This document shows, piece after piece, positions 34,537 to 44,174 of a stretch of DNA of 64,000 nt. This DNA is from an uncultured Paracoccaceae bacterium (GTDB taxonomy: Bacteria; Pseudomonadota; Alphaproteobacteria; Rhodobacterales; Rhodobacteraceae). The position numbers and the translations under genes were made by a program. The stretch is from assembly GCA_947488175.1 (NCBI GenBank), contig CANKYO010000001.1, positions 372,001-436,000 of the forward strand, given 5' to 3'. A model generated the notes under the pieces. It was given only the letters and a program-made list of their open reading frames with translations. It ran no database searches and was not told the origin of the DNA. The first letter of the stretch is position 1, and each line of letters starts with the position of its first letter.

Positions 34537-36009
34537 TTGTCCACCCAGATGCCCCCCGCCCATCCCTTTGACGACGACAAATTACGAGAGGAATGTGGCG
34601 TTTTCGGCGTTGTGGGCGTCACCGATGCCGCCAACTTCGTGGCCCTAGGTTTGCACGCCCTGCAACATCGCGGGCAAGAGGCAGGCGGGATCGTCACCCA
34701 TGACGCCGAGACCGGTTTCAATCAGGCCCGCCGCATGGGGCTGGTACGCGACAACTTTACCAGCGCCGATACGATGCAGATCCTGCCGGGAACGATCGGG
34801 ATCGGGCACGTGCGCTATTCCACCGCGGGCTCAAAGGGACAGACCGCAATCCGCGATGTGCAGCCTTTCTTTGGCGAGTTTTCCATGGGTGGGGCCGCGA
34901 TTGCCCATAACGGTAATATCACCAATGCGATGTCGCTTAGGCGTGAACTGATCGAACGCGGGTCCATTTTCCAAAGCTCATCCGATAGCGAATGCATCAT
35001 CCATCTGATGGCTCGCTCCATGGGGCGCACCATCCCCGACAGGATGGAAGAGGCGCTGCGCAAGGTCGAAGGCGCGTTTTCCATCGTCGCCATGACACGC
35101 ACCAAGCTGATCGGCTGTCGCGACCCGTTAGGCGTACGCCCGCTGGTGCTGGGCAAAATCGGCGACGGCTGGGCGCTGGCGTCCGAGACATGCGCCTTGG
35201 ACATCATCGGAGCCGAATTCGTCCGCGAAATCAAACCGGGCGAGATGGTGGTGATCACTGCTGAAAAAGGTGTGGAAAGCCATTTCCCGTTCCGCCCCAA
35301 CCGCGCGCGGTTTTGCATTTTTGAGCATGTCTATTTCAGCCGCCCCGACAGCATCCTTGGCGGGCGATCAGTCTATGAAACTCGCGAAAATATCGGGCGC
35401 GAACTGGCAAAGGAAGCCCCTGTTGACGCTGATCTGGTCTGCCCCGTCCCCGATAGTGGCACACCTGCGGCCATCGGCTATTCCCTGCAATCAGGTATCC
35501 CCTACGCCATGGGCATTATTCGCAACCAATATATGGGCCGGACATTCATCGAGCCGACCGAAAGCATCCGGAACATGGGTGTGCGTCTGAAGCTGAACGT
35601 CAACCGTGCCCTGATCAAGGGCAAGCGCGTGATCCTAGTGGATGACAGCGTTGTGCGCGGCACGACCAGCCGCAAGATCAAGGAGATGATCCTTGATGCG
35701 GGCGCGGCAGAGGTCCATTTCCGCATCGCGTCGCCCCCAACGGCATGGCCCTGTTTCTATGGGGTGGACACGCCGCAGCGGGAAAAACTGCTCGCCGCCA
35801 CGATGTCGGAAGAAGAGATGCAGACGCATCTGGGCGTGGACAGCCTGAAATTCATCAGCCTCGACGGGCTTTATCGTGCCGTGGGCGAGGCAAAGGGTCG
35901 CGACAAGAACGCGCCCGCCTATTGCGATGCCTGCTTCTCGGGTGAATACCCGGTGGCCCCGTCCGATATGATTGAGCAGGGGTTCCAGGCAAAGACAGCG
36001 GCGGAATGA
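34537..36009 (+). CDS. purF: Amidophosphoribosyltransferase
   Basis: A 490-residue enzyme for the first step of purine synthesis. The N-terminal glutaminase nucleophile is the Cys of EECGVFGVVG, which follows a short propeptide to be removed. The PRPP site in the C-terminal domain is VILVDDSVVRGTTS near residue 366. The start is most likely TTG at 34537, as GGAG lies eight bases upstream; an ATG four codons later is the alternative. It overlaps arsC by four bases. Confidence 0.95.
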   Translation: MSTQMPPAHPFDDDKLREECGVFGVVGVTDAANFVALGLHALQHRGQEAGGIVTHDAETGFNQARRMGLVRDNFTSADTMQILPGTIGIGHVRYSTAGSKGQTAIRDVQPFFGEFSMGGAAIAHNGNITNAMSLRRELIERGSIFQSSSDSECIIHLMARSMGRTIPDRMEEALRKVEGAFSIVAMTRTKLIGCRDPLGVRPLVLGKIGDGWALASETCALDIIGAEFVREIKPGEMVVITAEKGVESHFPFRPNRARFCIFEHVYFSRPDSILGGRSVYETRENIGRELAKEAPVDADLVCPVPDSGTPAAIGYSLQSGIPYAMGIIRNQYMGRTFIEPTESIRNMGVRLKLNVNRALIKGKRVILVDDSVVRGTTSRKIKEMILDAGAAEVHFRIASPPTAWPCFYGVDTPQREKLLAATMSEEEMQTHLGVDSLKFISLDGLYRAVGEAKGRDKNAPAYCDACFSGEYPVAPSDMIEQGFQAKTAAE

Positions 36010-36413
36010 CCACGGTTATCCACCACAACCCGGATTGCGGTACATCCCGCAATGTGCTGGCTGTCATTCGCGCGTCGGGCACGGAACCCGTCATCATCGA
36101 ATACCTCAAAACCGGCTGGACCCGGCCGCAATTGCAAGCGCTTTTCGCTGCCGCCGATCTGACCCCACGCGCAGCATTGCGCACATCGAAATCGCCAGCA
36201 GAAGAGTTGGACTTGCTTAATCCTACCGTTAGCGATGACGCACTGTTGGATGCGATGGTCGCCCATCCGATCCTAGTCAATCGGCCCATCGTCTGCACGC
36301 CAAAGGGTGTCGCCCTGTGCCGACCATCCGAGGCTGTACTGCCGCTTTTGGAGAAACCGCTGACCGAACCGGTCTACAAAGAAGACGGCACGCCCCTGAT
36401 CACGCCAATTTGA
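36006..36413 (+). CDS. arsC: Arsenate reductase, glutaredoxin-dependent ArsC family
   Basis: A 135-residue protein with the ArsC fold. The catalytic Cys is in HHNPDCGTSRN (residue 11). The arsenate-site arginine region LNRPIV is represented by LVNRPIVCTPKG. Family members reduce arsenate to arsenite with glutathione and glutaredoxin. There is no arsenite pump or ArsR gene beside it. It is translationally coupled to purF (ATGA). Confidence 0.87.
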   Translation: MTTVIHHNPDCGTSRNVLAVIRASGTEPVIIEYLKTGWTRPQLQALFAAADLTPRAALRTSKSPAEELDLLNPTVSDDALLDAMVAHPILVNRPIVCTPKGVALCRPSEAVLPLLEKPLTEPVYKEDGTPLITPI

Positions 36414-36497
36414 CCGGATTAGGGCAGGAATGCGACGGAATACCTCACGTCATGCCCATATTGTTGCCTGTTTATTAACAAAAGCATCTGGCATGAC

Positions 36498-36523
36498 ACC
36501 GCTCAAACAAGAACCTGAGCGGT
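36498..36523 (+). promoter_or_regulatory. Hairpin directly upstream of a start codon
   Basis: ACCGCTCA and TGAGCGGT form a perfect eight-pair stem around ten bases. The stem ends nine bases before the ATG of the next gene and takes up the place of the ribosome binding site, which is otherwise not visible. It could limit translation, or it could be a leftover terminator from the arsC side. Confidence 0.4.
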
Positions 36524-36532
36524 ATTCACCAG

Positions 36533-36793
36533 ATGACAGAAACGACACCGGCCCATGTGGCCGCCAAGGCAACGATTGCCGATGCCATTGATCTGAGCCA
36601 ATTGACCCTGCTTGGGGTGATGCAGGCCCATGATGGCCCAGCGGCCCTGCTGCGCTCGCCTCGCGGTCGGATCGAGCGTGTCCAGATGGGGGCGCGCGCG
36701 TTCGGCTATACCGTAGCTGCAGTTGGCGACAGGCAGGTCCAACTGACCGACCGGCGGGGCACGGTCTATTCGCTGACGCTTACGACCTCTTGA
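36533..36793 (+). CDS. Small GspC/PilP-like protein
   Basis: An 86-residue protein with the pattern of the homology region of GspC and PilP: LTLLGVMQAHDGPAALLRSPRGRIERVQMG, then VAAVGDRQVQLTDRRGTVYSL. Those proteins connect inner and outer membrane parts of secretion or pilus machines. There is no signal peptide or membrane helix here and no secretion genes nearby, so it may be a stand-alone domain. The assignment is by pattern only. Confidence 0.55.
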   Translation: MTETTPAHVAAKATIADAIDLSQLTLLGVMQAHDGPAALLRSPRGRIERVQMGARAFGYTVAAVGDRQVQLTDRRGTVYSLTLTTS

Positions 36794-36824
36794 CCTTGCC
36801 AACGGTTCGGCACATGTCCGGGCC

Positions 36825-37466
36825 ATGACACAGACTGCATTGATCACCGGCGCCTCGCGCGGTTTGGGCGCGGCCTTGGCCAAGGCGCTTGCCCCCACAC
36901 ATCACATCATCGCCGTTGGCAAAACCGTCGGCGCGCTGGAAGAACTGGACGACGCCATTCAAGCCGCTGGCGGACAGGCCACCCTCGCCCCCATGGACAT
37001 CACCATCGATGCGGCCATGCAGCAGTTATGCCGTGGCATCTTTGATCGCTGGGGCAAGCTGGATTTGTGGTTGCATACGGCCGTTCACGCGGCCCCGCTG
37101 GCACCTGCGGGCCATATCGGCCCCAAGGATTTGGCAAAGTCGATCAGCGTGAACATCGACGCCACCGCGCGCCTGATCAGCTATGTCGCCCCACTTCTGG
37201 GCCAGACCGGACAGGCCGTGTTCTTTGACGACCCGCGCGGTGGAGAGCAGTTCTTTGGTGCCTATGGTGCGACAAAAGCGGCGCAAATCGCGCTTGCCCG
37301 CTCCTGGCAGGCTGAGACAACCAAGACAGGCCCCAAAGTGCACATTCTAACCCCGGCGCCCATGCCAACGGCCACACGGGCACGGTTTTATCCCGGCGAA
37401 GATCGCGCAGCGCTCACTGATCCAAATGCAGAGGCTGCCCGGCTCTTGCCCGCCATTCTGGGATGA
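36825..37466 (+). CDS. Short-chain dehydrogenase/reductase
   Basis: A 213-residue SDR enzyme. The coenzyme-binding TGASRGLGAALAKAL is at residues 8-22, and the catalytic pair is in YGATKAA near 150. The serine position is occupied within the FFDDPRGGEQFFG stretch, where a typical Ser is not obvious, so activity may be altered. The substrate is unknown. It overlaps the kinase-like gene downstream by four bases. Confidence 0.75.
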   Translation: MTQTALITGASRGLGAALAKALAPTHHIIAVGKTVGALEELDDAIQAAGGQATLAPMDITIDAAMQQLCRGIFDRWGKLDLWLHTAVHAAPLAPAGHIGPKDLAKSISVNIDATARLISYVAPLLGQTGQAVFFDDPRGGEQFFGAYGATKAAQIALARSWQAETTKTGPKVHILTPAPMPTATRARFYPGEDRAALTDPNAEAARLLPAILG

Positions 37467-38020
37467 GCAACCCGCCCCTGCAGGTCATCGCTGATCAGAT
37501 CATGGCAGCGGAGCGGCCCGAGGGTATGGTTACGCGGATCGTCGGCATTGACGGATGCGGCGGTTCTGGCAAGTCGACGTTGGCCCGAAACCTGGCCAAG
37601 CATCTTGCGGCGCCGGTGATCGAGACGGATGTTTTTGCCACACCCGACATGCCACTGGACTGGTATGGCCGTTTCATGGTGCAAGTGATCAATCCCTTAC
37701 GCCAGAACAAGCCAGCCAGATATCAAAGATATGACTGGGGGAAGCATGCATTGGCGGAATGGCATGACGTTCCCGCCGGCGGAACAGTCATTGTCGAAGG
37801 GGTCAGCGCAACGCGCGCCCTGTTTCGGCCTGCATTAACATTTTGCCTTTATGTTGAAACACCGCGCGACATCTGTCTGCAACGCGGATTGGCACGGGAC
37901 GGGGCAGAAGCGTTAACGCTTTGGCAGAGCTGGCAAGAGGAGGAGGATCAATATCTGGCGGAAGAAGACCCTGCCAGCCACGCGGATATGATCATTGATG
38001 GCACATGTCCGGTCGCGTGA
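37463..38020 (+). CDS. Uridine-kinase-like P-loop protein
   Basis: A 185-residue P-loop kinase. Walker A is GIDGCGGSGKSTLARNLAKHL (the core GGSGKST near residue 33). The ETDVFATPD stretch is in the place of the substrate-binding DxF loop of uridine/pantothenate kinase relatives, and VIVEGVSATR is the Walker B strand. Family members phosphorylate nucleosides or small metabolites. It forms a two-gene unit with the SDR gene. Confidence 0.75.
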   Translation: MSNPPLQVIADQIMAAERPEGMVTRIVGIDGCGGSGKSTLARNLAKHLAAPVIETDVFATPDMPLDWYGRFMVQVINPLRQNKPARYQRYDWGKHALAEWHDVPAGGTVIVEGVSATRALFRPALTFCLYVETPRDICLQRGLARDGAEALTLWQSWQEEEDQYLAEEDPASHADMIIDGTCPVA

Positions 38021-38024
38021 GTCG

Positions 38025-38585
38025 CTAGGTTTTTTGCAATTCTCTGACAATGCGAACGAAGCGCATTAACGTTTTGGGGGGATCAACGTCAGAATGCATC
38101 GACAATTGTTCCAGCCCCAAATGGGCCGCGTAGAACAAGGCGGGCAATTCGGGCGTATCCACATCCATATCGGCCAGGCAGTCCGCGACAAAGGCCAGCC
38201 GCTGCGCATCAACCCGTGCCACCGCCTCGCCCGCCGGGGTAAAGGTGCGACCCCAGGCACGCAGTGCGGCCTCGGCACCGGCTCCGCCTTGGGCCTCATG
38301 CGGCATATTGGCAGCCTGCACCAGCGCCTCCAACCGTGGCAGACCACGCGGCAGTTCCTCCAGCCGCGCAATGATGCGATGGGTCGCCGCGTCTTCCCAA
38401 TAGGTAAGCATGGATGTCTGCAGCTCCGGCAAATCCTTGAAATGCCAATAAAATGAACCTTTTGTCGCCTTAAGCTCACGCGCGATCGGTTCAACCCGTA
38501 GCCCCTCGGGGCCCTTGAGCGTCAGCGCGCGAAAGCCCGCATTGATCCATTCCTGCCGCCCAAGGCGTTGCTTTCTATGTACCAT
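38025..38585 (-). CDS. TetR family transcriptional regulator
   Basis: A 186-residue repressor. The N-terminal helix-turn-helix reads WINAGFRALTLKGPEGLRVEPIARELKATKGSFYWHFKDLPEL (in part, residues 13-55). The C-terminal ligand domain is variable. It is transcribed away from a small membrane protein gene, with two matching operators in between, so it very probably represses both. Confidence 0.9.
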   Translation of the reverse strand: MVHRKQRLGRQEWINAGFRALTLKGPEGLRVEPIARELKATKGSFYWHFKDLPELQTSMLTYWEDAATHRIIARLEELPRGLPRLEALVQAANMPHEAQGGAGAEAALRAWGRTFTPAGEAVARVDAQRLAFVADCLADMDVDTPELPALFYAAHLGLEQLSMHSDVDPPKTLMRFVRIVRELQKT

Positions 38586-38592
38586 TCAAAAA

Positions 38593-38650
38593 CCATACGC
38601 ACCCGTATTGACATCGGCAAGCCGCCACGCAACCATACGCATACGTATGG
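38593..38650. promoter_or_regulatory. Paired TetR operators around a -35 box
   Basis: Operator 1 (38593-38610, CCATACG-CACC-CGTATTG) and operator 2 (38633-38650, CCATACG-CATA-CGTATGG) share the same arms and have centres 40 bases apart. A consensus -35 box, TTGACA, lies at 38608-38613 between them. Binding of the regulator would block transcription both ways. Confidence 0.7.
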
Positions 38651-38660
38651 AAAGGATTTA

Positions 38661-39050
38661 ATGATGAACATTCCCCTTACAATCGCCGGTGCAATCATGG
38701 TTCTGACCACGGGGGTCCATGTTTTCGCGGGTGGCCCCGAATATCATGATGTGTACCAGATCGTGCTGCCAACAGCGCATCTCGCGTCAATGGCGGCGGT
38801 GTTATGGCACGTGATCACAATCAACCTGATTGTCTTTGCGGGCGCGTATTTCTGGCTGGCGCAGCATCCATCCCGCCCGCTGATGATCGCGCTTGCCGCA
38901 ATGCAGATCGGTTGGATCGGGCTGTTTCTTTTCTATGGAACAACCATGCTCGGCTCACTCTGGCCGATGCCGCAATGGGTTATCTTTTCGGCGACAGTGT
39001 TGCTGACGATCTATGGTGCCCGGCAACGTGACGTCGCCCTTGCAACCTGA
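38661..39050 (+). CDS. Small four-helix membrane protein under TetR control
   Basis: A 129-residue protein with four hydrophobic segments (IPLTIAGAIMVLTTGVHVFAGG, LASMAAVLWHVITINLIVFAGAYF, LMIALAAMQIGWIGLFLFYG and VIFSATVLLTIYG). Histidines in the first two helices (GVHVF, LWHVI) might bind a ligand or heme, which is speculation. AAGGA precedes the start. It is the apparent target of the divergent TetR regulator, so it may take part in export or tolerance of the inducer. Confidence 0.7.
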   Translation: MMNIPLTIAGAIMVLTTGVHVFAGGPEYHDVYQIVLPTAHLASMAAVLWHVITINLIVFAGAYFWLAQHPSRPLMIALAAMQIGWIGLFLFYGTTMLGSLWPMPQWVIFSATVLLTIYGARQRDVALAT

Positions 39051-39104
39051 CTTGCCGCGCCCCGCCCCCTCGCTTAGGAACAAACCAACAGCGAAGGGGC
39101 GGTT

Positions 39105-39890
39105 ATGCGCATTCTCATCACCAATGACGACGGTATCAACGCCCCCGGGCTGCAGGTTCTGACTGACATCGCCCAAGAAGTTGCCGGCGCCGATGGTGAG
39201 GTATGGACAGTTGCGCCGGCCTTCGAACAATCCGGCGTCGGCCACTGCATCAGCTACACCCACCCCACCATGATCGTGCAGCTTGAAGACCGCCGCTTTG
39301 CCGCAGAAGGCTCTCCGGCTGATTGCGTCATCGCGGGTTTGTATGATGTGATGAAAGACAACCCGCCCGACCTGATCCTGTCAGGCGTGAACCGGGGCAA
39401 CAACGCAGCCGAGAATACGCTTTATTCCGGTACGATTGGGGCGTGCATCGAAGGTGCGCTGCAAGGCGTGCGGTCAATTGCCTTGTCGCAATTCTACGGC
39501 CCCGGTAATGCCGATCTGGATAACCCGTTCGAGGCTGCGGCGGACCATGGCGTAGCGACAGTGCGGGCGCTGATGAATGATGCGCTGTGGGATGATGCGG
39601 ACTACAAGGTGTTCTACAACGTGAATTTCCCCCCCGTGCCGGGGGCCGACGTCAAAGGAATGGCGGCCACAACACAAGGGTTTCGATTAAATACGCGCTT
39701 CCGGGCGGAGGCACAGACCTCACCCACCGGGCGCAAGTTTCTATGGGTGCGCGGCGGACCGCAGCACGAACCTACAGCGCCAGGAACAGATGCTGCGGCC
39801 AACCTTGATGGATATATCTCGGTCACGCCGATGCGGGCGGACCTGACGGATTATGATATGGTTGCGACGCTTGAGGATGTGCTGAAGTGA
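39105..39890 (+). CDS. surE: 5'/3'-nucleotidase SurE
   Basis: A 261-residue metal-dependent phosphatase for nucleoside monophosphates. The signature is [16 protein letters not shown] at the N-terminus, with metal-binding Asp pair NDD. The [22 protein letters not shown] segment (in part) and SPADCV are conserved. The order surE-pcm-nlpD is the one known from E. coli. Its stop overlaps the pcm start. Confidence 0.95.
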   Translation: MRILITNDDGINAPGLQVLTDIAQEVAGADGEVWTVAPAFEQSGVGHCISYTHPTMIVQLEDRRFAAEGSPADCVIAGLYDVMKDNPPDLILSGVNRGNNAAENTLYSGTIGACIEGALQGVRSIALSQFYGPGNADLDNPFEAAADHGVATVRALMNDALWDDADYKVFYNVNFPPVPGADVKGMAATTQGFRLNTRFRAEAQTSPTGRKFLWVRGGPQHEPTAPGTDAAANLDGYISVTPMRADLTDYDMVATLEDVLK

Positions 39891-40528
39891 CATTTGACGG
39901 CCCCATCAAGATGCAGTTCCTTTACGCCCTGCGCAGCAAAGGCGTGACGGATACGCGGGTTCTGACGGCGATGGAACAGGTGGACCGCGCCGATTATGTA
40001 AAGGGCACCTTTGCCGACCGGGCATACGAGGATATGCCCCTGCCTATTGCCTGCGGGCAGACGATCAGCCAGCCCTCAGTTGTCGGCCTGATGACACAGG
40101 CCTTACGGATCAGTCCGCGCGACAAGGTGCTAGAGATTGGCACAGGCTCCGGCTATCAGGCCGCTATTCTCAGCAAATTGGCGCGGCGGGTTTATACCGT
40201 GGATCGGTATCGGCGTCTTGTTCATGCGGCCCGCGCGGTGTTTGAGGCGCATGACATCACGAACATCACCACCTTCACCGCCGATGGCAGCCACGGATTT
40301 ACGGAACAGGCCCCATTTGACCGGATCCTGGTGACGGCCGCAGCAGAGGATCCTCCGGGGCCGTTGTTGGCACAATTACGGGTTGGCGGTATCATGGTGT
40401 TACCGGTCGGACAGTCGGACGCCGTGCAAAGCCTGATCCGGGTCACACGGCTCGAAAATGGTTACGAATACGACGAATTACGACCTGTACGCTTTGTTCC
40501 CTTGCTAGAAGGGCTCGGAACAGACTAA
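39887..40528 (+). CDS. pcm: Protein-L-isoaspartate O-methyltransferase
   Basis: A 213-residue SAM-dependent enzyme that starts the repair of damaged aspartyl and asparaginyl residues. The SAM site is [15 protein letters not shown] (near residues 80-94), and the family-specific [20 protein letters not shown] and [11 protein letters not shown] stretches are present. The start is GTG, overlapping the surE stop as GTGA. Confidence 0.94.
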   Translation: MTFDGPIKMQFLYALRSKGVTDTRVLTAMEQVDRADYVKGTFADRAYEDMPLPIACGQTISQPSVVGLMTQALRISPRDKVLEIGTGSGYQAAILSKLARRVYTVDRYRRLVHAARAVFEAHDITNITTFTADGSHGFTEQAPFDRILVTAAAEDPPGPLLAQLRVGGIMVLPVGQSDAVQSLIRVTRLENGYEYDELRPVRFVPLLEGLGTD

Positions 40529-40587
40529 AAAGGCACAAGATATAGTACGACCCCGGCAACAAGGGGCGACTTGGCAAGAGGAGCGGT

Positions 40588-41793
40588 ATGATGTCCCAAC
40601 AGCGGACCCCAGCACGACGTGTATTGATGGCAGGTGTGGCACTGGCCGCACTTGGTGCCTGTAACGAACCTTTCGATTTCGATCTGCGCGACAATGCGAA
40701 CGGCTTTGATACAAGCAGGGCAGTACAGGATCTGCCCGGGCGGCCACGGCCGGATGATCGGGGTATTATCTCGTACCCTAATTATCAGGTGGTTGTAGCC
40801 CAGCAGGATGACACAATCCGTGGCATCGCGATCCGGCTTGGTCTCGATGCGAATGAACTGGCGACCTATAATGGGATTGAGCCTGACGTGATCCTCCGCC
40901 GGGACGAGATAATCGCCCTGCCCCAGCGTGTTGCAGAACCGTCTGCGGCAACCGGCGCTGTCACCGGCCAGCCGCTGGATGTATCCGCCATTGCGACAGG
41001 CGCGCTTGATCGTGCGGATGCGACCAATACGGTCACGACCACACCACTCGATCCGGCGTCTCCTGTTACAACGCCGATTGCAGCACCAGCGCCTACAACA
41101 CCGGCAGGTGCGGAACCCATCCGACATCAGGTTGTACGCGGCGAGACGGTCTTTGCGATTTCAAGGCTTTACAATGTGCCCGTCCGCAGCATCGCTGAAT
41201 GGAACGGTCTGGACGCGGAATTCACAGTACGTGAAGGGCAATTCCTTCTGATCCCACAAGCGGGGGCCGTACCAGTAGCGGCAGCACCGCAGGAAGTGAC
41301 GGCACCGGGCGTCGGGACGCAAACGCCAGTGCCGCCAAGTGCGGCTGCCCCATTGCCGGCCGAGACGCCATCGGTACCACTGCCGGCATCCGCTACACCA
41401 GACACACCAGATATCGGGGCCACCACGCCAGCATCATCATCGGATGCCCGGTTCAGCCGCCCGGTTGAAGGTAGCATTATCCGGGCCTACGCGCCCGGTC
41501 GAAATGAAGGGATCGATATTGGTGCACCGGCCGGAACCAATGTTAAAGCGGCGGACGCTGGTAGCGTCGCGGCAGTGACCAACAATACCAGCGGCGTGGC
41601 GATTGTCGTGATCAAGCACAGCGACGGGTTACTGACGGTCTATACCAATATCGACAGCCTGACGGTGTCGAAGGGTGACACGGTGACACGCGGCCAAACG
41701 ATCGGCAAAGTGCGCGCCGGTGATCCGTCATACCTGCATTTCGAAGTCAGACGCGGTCTGCAAAGTGTCGATCCCGCCGATTACCTGCCCTGA
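40588..41793 (+). CDS. nlpD: NlpD-like lipoprotein with two LysM domains and a degenerate LytM domain
   Basis: A 401-residue lipoprotein (lipobox LAALGAC, so Cys27 or close). Two LysM peptidoglycan-binding domains follow (VVAQQDDTIRGIAIRLGLDANEL and HQVVRGETVFAISRLYNVPVRSI, in part), with Ala/Pro/Thr-rich linkers. A C-terminal M23/LytM domain closes it. The first metal-binding His is replaced by Asn (RNEGIDIGAP). The catalytic loop reads TVYTNID where active enzymes have a His. It should therefore activate an amidase and not cut peptidoglycan itself, as E. coli NlpD does. Confidence 0.88.
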   Translation: MMSQQRTPARRVLMAGVALAALGACNEPFDFDLRDNANGFDTSRAVQDLPGRPRPDDRGIISYPNYQVVVAQQDDTIRGIAIRLGLDANELATYNGIEPDVILRRDEIIALPQRVAEPSAATGAVTGQPLDVSAIATGALDRADATNTVTTTPLDPASPVTTPIAAPAPTTPAGAEPIRHQVVRGETVFAISRLYNVPVRSIAEWNGLDAEFTVREGQFLLIPQAGAVPVAAAPQEVTAPGVGTQTPVPPSAAAPLPAETPSVPLPASATPDTPDIGATTPASSSDARFSRPVEGSIIRAYAPGRNEGIDIGAPAGTNVKAADAGSVAAVTNNTSGVAIVVIKHSDGLLTVYTNIDSLTVSKGDTVTRGQTIGKVRAGDPSYLHFEVRRGLQSVDPADYLP

Positions 41794-41806
41794 CAGACGC
41801 CACACC

Positions 41807-41832
41807 GTAAGATGGGTTTAAACCCATCTTAC
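41807..41832. terminator. Perfect 26-base palindrome between convergent genes
   Basis: Arms GTAAGATGGGTTT and AAACCCATCTTAC have no loop bases. The stop codon of the minus-strand DUF815 gene lies inside it, and it begins 14 bases after the nlpD stop. It most likely ends both transcripts. Confidence 0.7.
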
Positions 41833-42671
41833 GACAGTTGAACGCCGCGCCTTCCGGCAAGGTCGGTAAAGTATTGCCACGCCACGCGTCCGGAGCGACT
41901 GCCGCGTGTGGCCTGCCATTCGATCGCCTCTCCCTTCAGGGTCGCGTCATCAATTGCGACCCCATACGCATCGCAATAACCGCGGATCATCGCCAGATAT
42001 TCATCCTGATCGCAAGGATGGAAGCCAAGCCACAGGCCAAACCGGTCTGACAGAGACACCTTCTCTTCGACTGCTTCGGAAGGCGAAATCGCCGTTGAAC
42101 GTTCATTCTCGATCATATCGCGCGGCATCAAATGACGACGATTTGATGTGGCATAAAGCACCACGTTCTCCGGCCGACCCTCAATCCCGCCATCCAGTAC
42201 GGCCTTGAGTGACTTGTAATGCGCATCATCATGGCCGAATGACAGGTCATCACAAAACAGGATGAAACGCGCATCCGCCTGGCGCAGCAGGTTCAAACAG
42301 CGCCCGATGGTCGGCAGATCCTCGCGTTGGACCTCGACAATCTTCAACAGTGGATAGTCGGTGGAAAGAGCGCCATGCACTGCTTTGACAAGGCTCGATT
42401 TTCCCATCCCCCGCGCGCCCCAGAGAAGGGCGTTATTCGCGGGTAACCCACGCGCAAACTGTGCTGTGTTTGCCATCAACGTATCGCGAGACCGGTCTAC
42501 ACCAACCAAAAGCCCCACATCCACGCGGTTCACCCGTGCGACGGGTTCCAAACGGTCCGGATCGTGGTGCCAGACAAAAGCGGACGCCTGCGAAAAATCC
42601 GGCACTGGCGCTGGAGGCGCGCTCATCCGCTCCAGCGCATCAGCAATCCGGCGCAGCGCCTTTTTGGTCAC
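41829..42671 (-). CDS. DUF815-family AAA ATPase
   Basis: A 280-residue P-loop ATPase of the DUF815 family. Walker A is [17 protein letters not shown] (near residue 83), Walker B is [10 protein letters not shown], and [16 protein letters not shown] is the sensor region with the family's characteristic MIENE run. The start is GTG, overlapping the tatC stop as GTGA. This family is often found near tat and surE genes. Its client is not known. Confidence 0.85.
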   Translation of the reverse strand: MTKKALRRIADALERMSAPPAPVPDFSQASAFVWHHDPDRLEPVARVNRVDVGLLVGVDRSRDTLMANTAQFARGLPANNALLWGARGMGKSSLVKAVHGALSTDYPLLKIVEVQREDLPTIGRCLNLLRQADARFILFCDDLSFGHDDAHYKSLKAVLDGGIEGRPENVVLYATSNRRHLMPRDMIENERSTAISPSEAVEEKVSLSDRFGLWLGFHPCDQDEYLAMIRGYCDAYGVAIDDATLKGEAIEWQATRGSRSGRVAWQYFTDLAGRRGVQLS

Positions 42672-43537
42672 GCTTTGGTATCCTCGTCATCCATGGCGGC
42701 TTCGCCATGCAGATCGTCATCCCACAGCCCTTCGGCGCGCAATTTGGCTTCACGCTGGCGCTCCACCCTGGCCACCAATTGGATCGACACTTCATAAAGA
42801 CCATAGACCACGACGAACAGAATAACCTGCGAGATCACATCAGGCGGTGTCGCAAGGGCTGCGACAATCAGAATGCCCACGACCGCGTATTTCCGTGTGC
42901 CGCGCAGACCGCGTGCCGATACAAGCCCCGCCTTGCCCATCAAGGTCAGCAGGACAGGCAGTTGGAAGCAAAGCCCGAATGCGACGATGAATTTAATGGT
43001 CAGGTTGAGATAGGCCTTGGCCGACCCCTGAAACAGGATACCAGCGGCCTGTGTGCTGCCTTCGGTCCCGCTGACCAGGCTGCCGGGTTGCTGAAAGCCC
43101 AGGAAAAAACCAAAGGCTAGTGGCGTGATCACATAATAGGCAAAAGCCGCGCCCAGAAAGAACATGAAAGGCGACGCGATCAAGAATGGTAGAAACGCCC
43201 CCTTCTCGCTTTTGTAAAGGCCCGGGGCGACGAACCGCCATAATTGATAGGAGATAAACGGGAAGCCAAGAACCAGACCGCCCAATAGCGAGATGGAAAT
43301 CGCAACAAAGAAACCTTCCTCAAGCGCGATGAACTGCAGGTCACATTCCTGTCCGCGGGCCGCCAATGCGTCGCACAAAGGAAAGGTCAGGAAATTGAAA
43401 ACCGGGTTCCAGACCGTGAAACAGATCACCATGCCAACGATAAAAGCGAGGACCGACCGGATCAGCCGGGTCCGCAGTTCCGTCAGGTGCTCGAGCAGCG
43501 GGGCAGAGCTGTCATCGATTTCGTCGGTGGCGCTCAT
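42668..43537 (-). CDS. tatC: Sec-independent protein translocase TatC
   Basis: A 289-residue protein with six membrane helices. It is the receptor for twin-arginine signal peptides. Typical stretches are [15 protein letters not shown] at the N-terminus (cytoplasmic, signal-peptide site), [12 protein letters not shown] and [20 protein letters not shown]. The C-terminal tail is long and acidic. It overlaps tatB by four bases. Confidence 0.95.
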   Translation of the reverse strand: MSATDEIDDSSAPLLEHLTELRTRLIRSVLAFIVGMVICFTVWNPVFNFLTFPLCDALAARGQECDLQFIALEEGFFVAISISLLGGLVLGFPFISYQLWRFVAPGLYKSEKGAFLPFLIASPFMFFLGAAFAYYVITPLAFGFFLGFQQPGSLVSGTEGSTQAAGILFQGSAKAYLNLTIKFIVAFGLCFQLPVLLTLMGKAGLVSARGLRGTRKYAVVGILIVAALATPPDVISQVILFVVVYGLYEVSIQLVARVERQREAKLRAEGLWDDDLHGEAAMDDEDTKA

Positions 43538-43938
43538 GTGTCCCCCTCGGGCTTGGCTGCGGGGGCTGCTTCGGCCTCTCCTGCCTTACGCTCAACGGGT
43601 GCCTTGGCGATGGCGTCGCTCATCTTTTCCTTCGCGGCCTGGCGTTCCTCGGACAGCGCCTGTGTCGCGGGGCCCTTGGTCATGCCAGTGGCTTCCTTGA
43701 TCTTGTCCACGCCGAACTGCTGCGGGTTTGCCGCGGCCTTGATCGTGTTGGATACATCCTTGACCCCGGCCTCGTCTGCTGCTGCCTCCATCGCCCGCGA
43801 GAACTCGCGCGCCATACCGCGGGCCTTGCCGGTGAACTGGCCCAACGCACGGAACATGCCGGGCAGGTCCTTTGGCCCGATCACGATCAGGGCCACGATG
43901 CCGATCAGCACCATCTCACTCATGCCAAGGCCAAACAT
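43534..43938 (-). CDS. tatB: Sec-independent protein translocase TatB
   Basis: A 134-residue protein with the short N-terminal membrane helix and Glu of TatB ([25 protein letters not shown]), an amphipathic helix ([19 protein letters not shown]) and a variable Ala/Glu/Lys tail. It forms the TatBC receptor complex. The gene is 23 bases after tatA. Confidence 0.93.
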   Translation of the reverse strand: MFGLGMSEMVLIGIVALIVIGPKDLPGMFRALGQFTGKARGMAREFSRAMEAAADEAGVKDVSNTIKAAANPQQFGVDKIKEATGMTKGPATQALSEERQAAKEKMSDAIAKAPVERKAGEAEAAPAAKPEGDT

Positions 43939-43961
43939 CAGGCGCGGTCCTTTTCAGGCAA

Positions 43962-44174
43962 TCAGGCTTTGTCTTTTTCTTCTTCGGGCGTGACATCCTT
44001 GGCGCTGGCCATGCTGTCATCAATCTCTTTCTTGCCATCATCCACGCCCTTCTTGAAGGCGGTGATCCCTTTTCCGACTTCACCCATGAGGCTGGAAATC
44101 TTGCCGCGCCCAAACAGGACCAGCACCACAACCGCGATCAGTAGAAGGCCGGGAAGGCCGATATTGTTGAGCAT
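43962..44174 (-). CDS. tatA: Sec-independent protein translocase TatA
   Basis: A 70-residue pore-forming subunit. The membrane helix ([17 protein letters not shown]) leads to the [23 protein letters not shown] hinge and amphipathic helix (in part). The start MLNNIG has AAGGAG seven bases upstream; a longer frame exists but lacks support. It opens the tatABC-DUF815 operon. Confidence 0.94.
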   Translation of the reverse strand: MLNNIGLPGLLLIAVVVLVLFGRGKISSLMGEVGKGITAFKKGVDDGKKEIDDSMASAKDVTPEEEKDKA

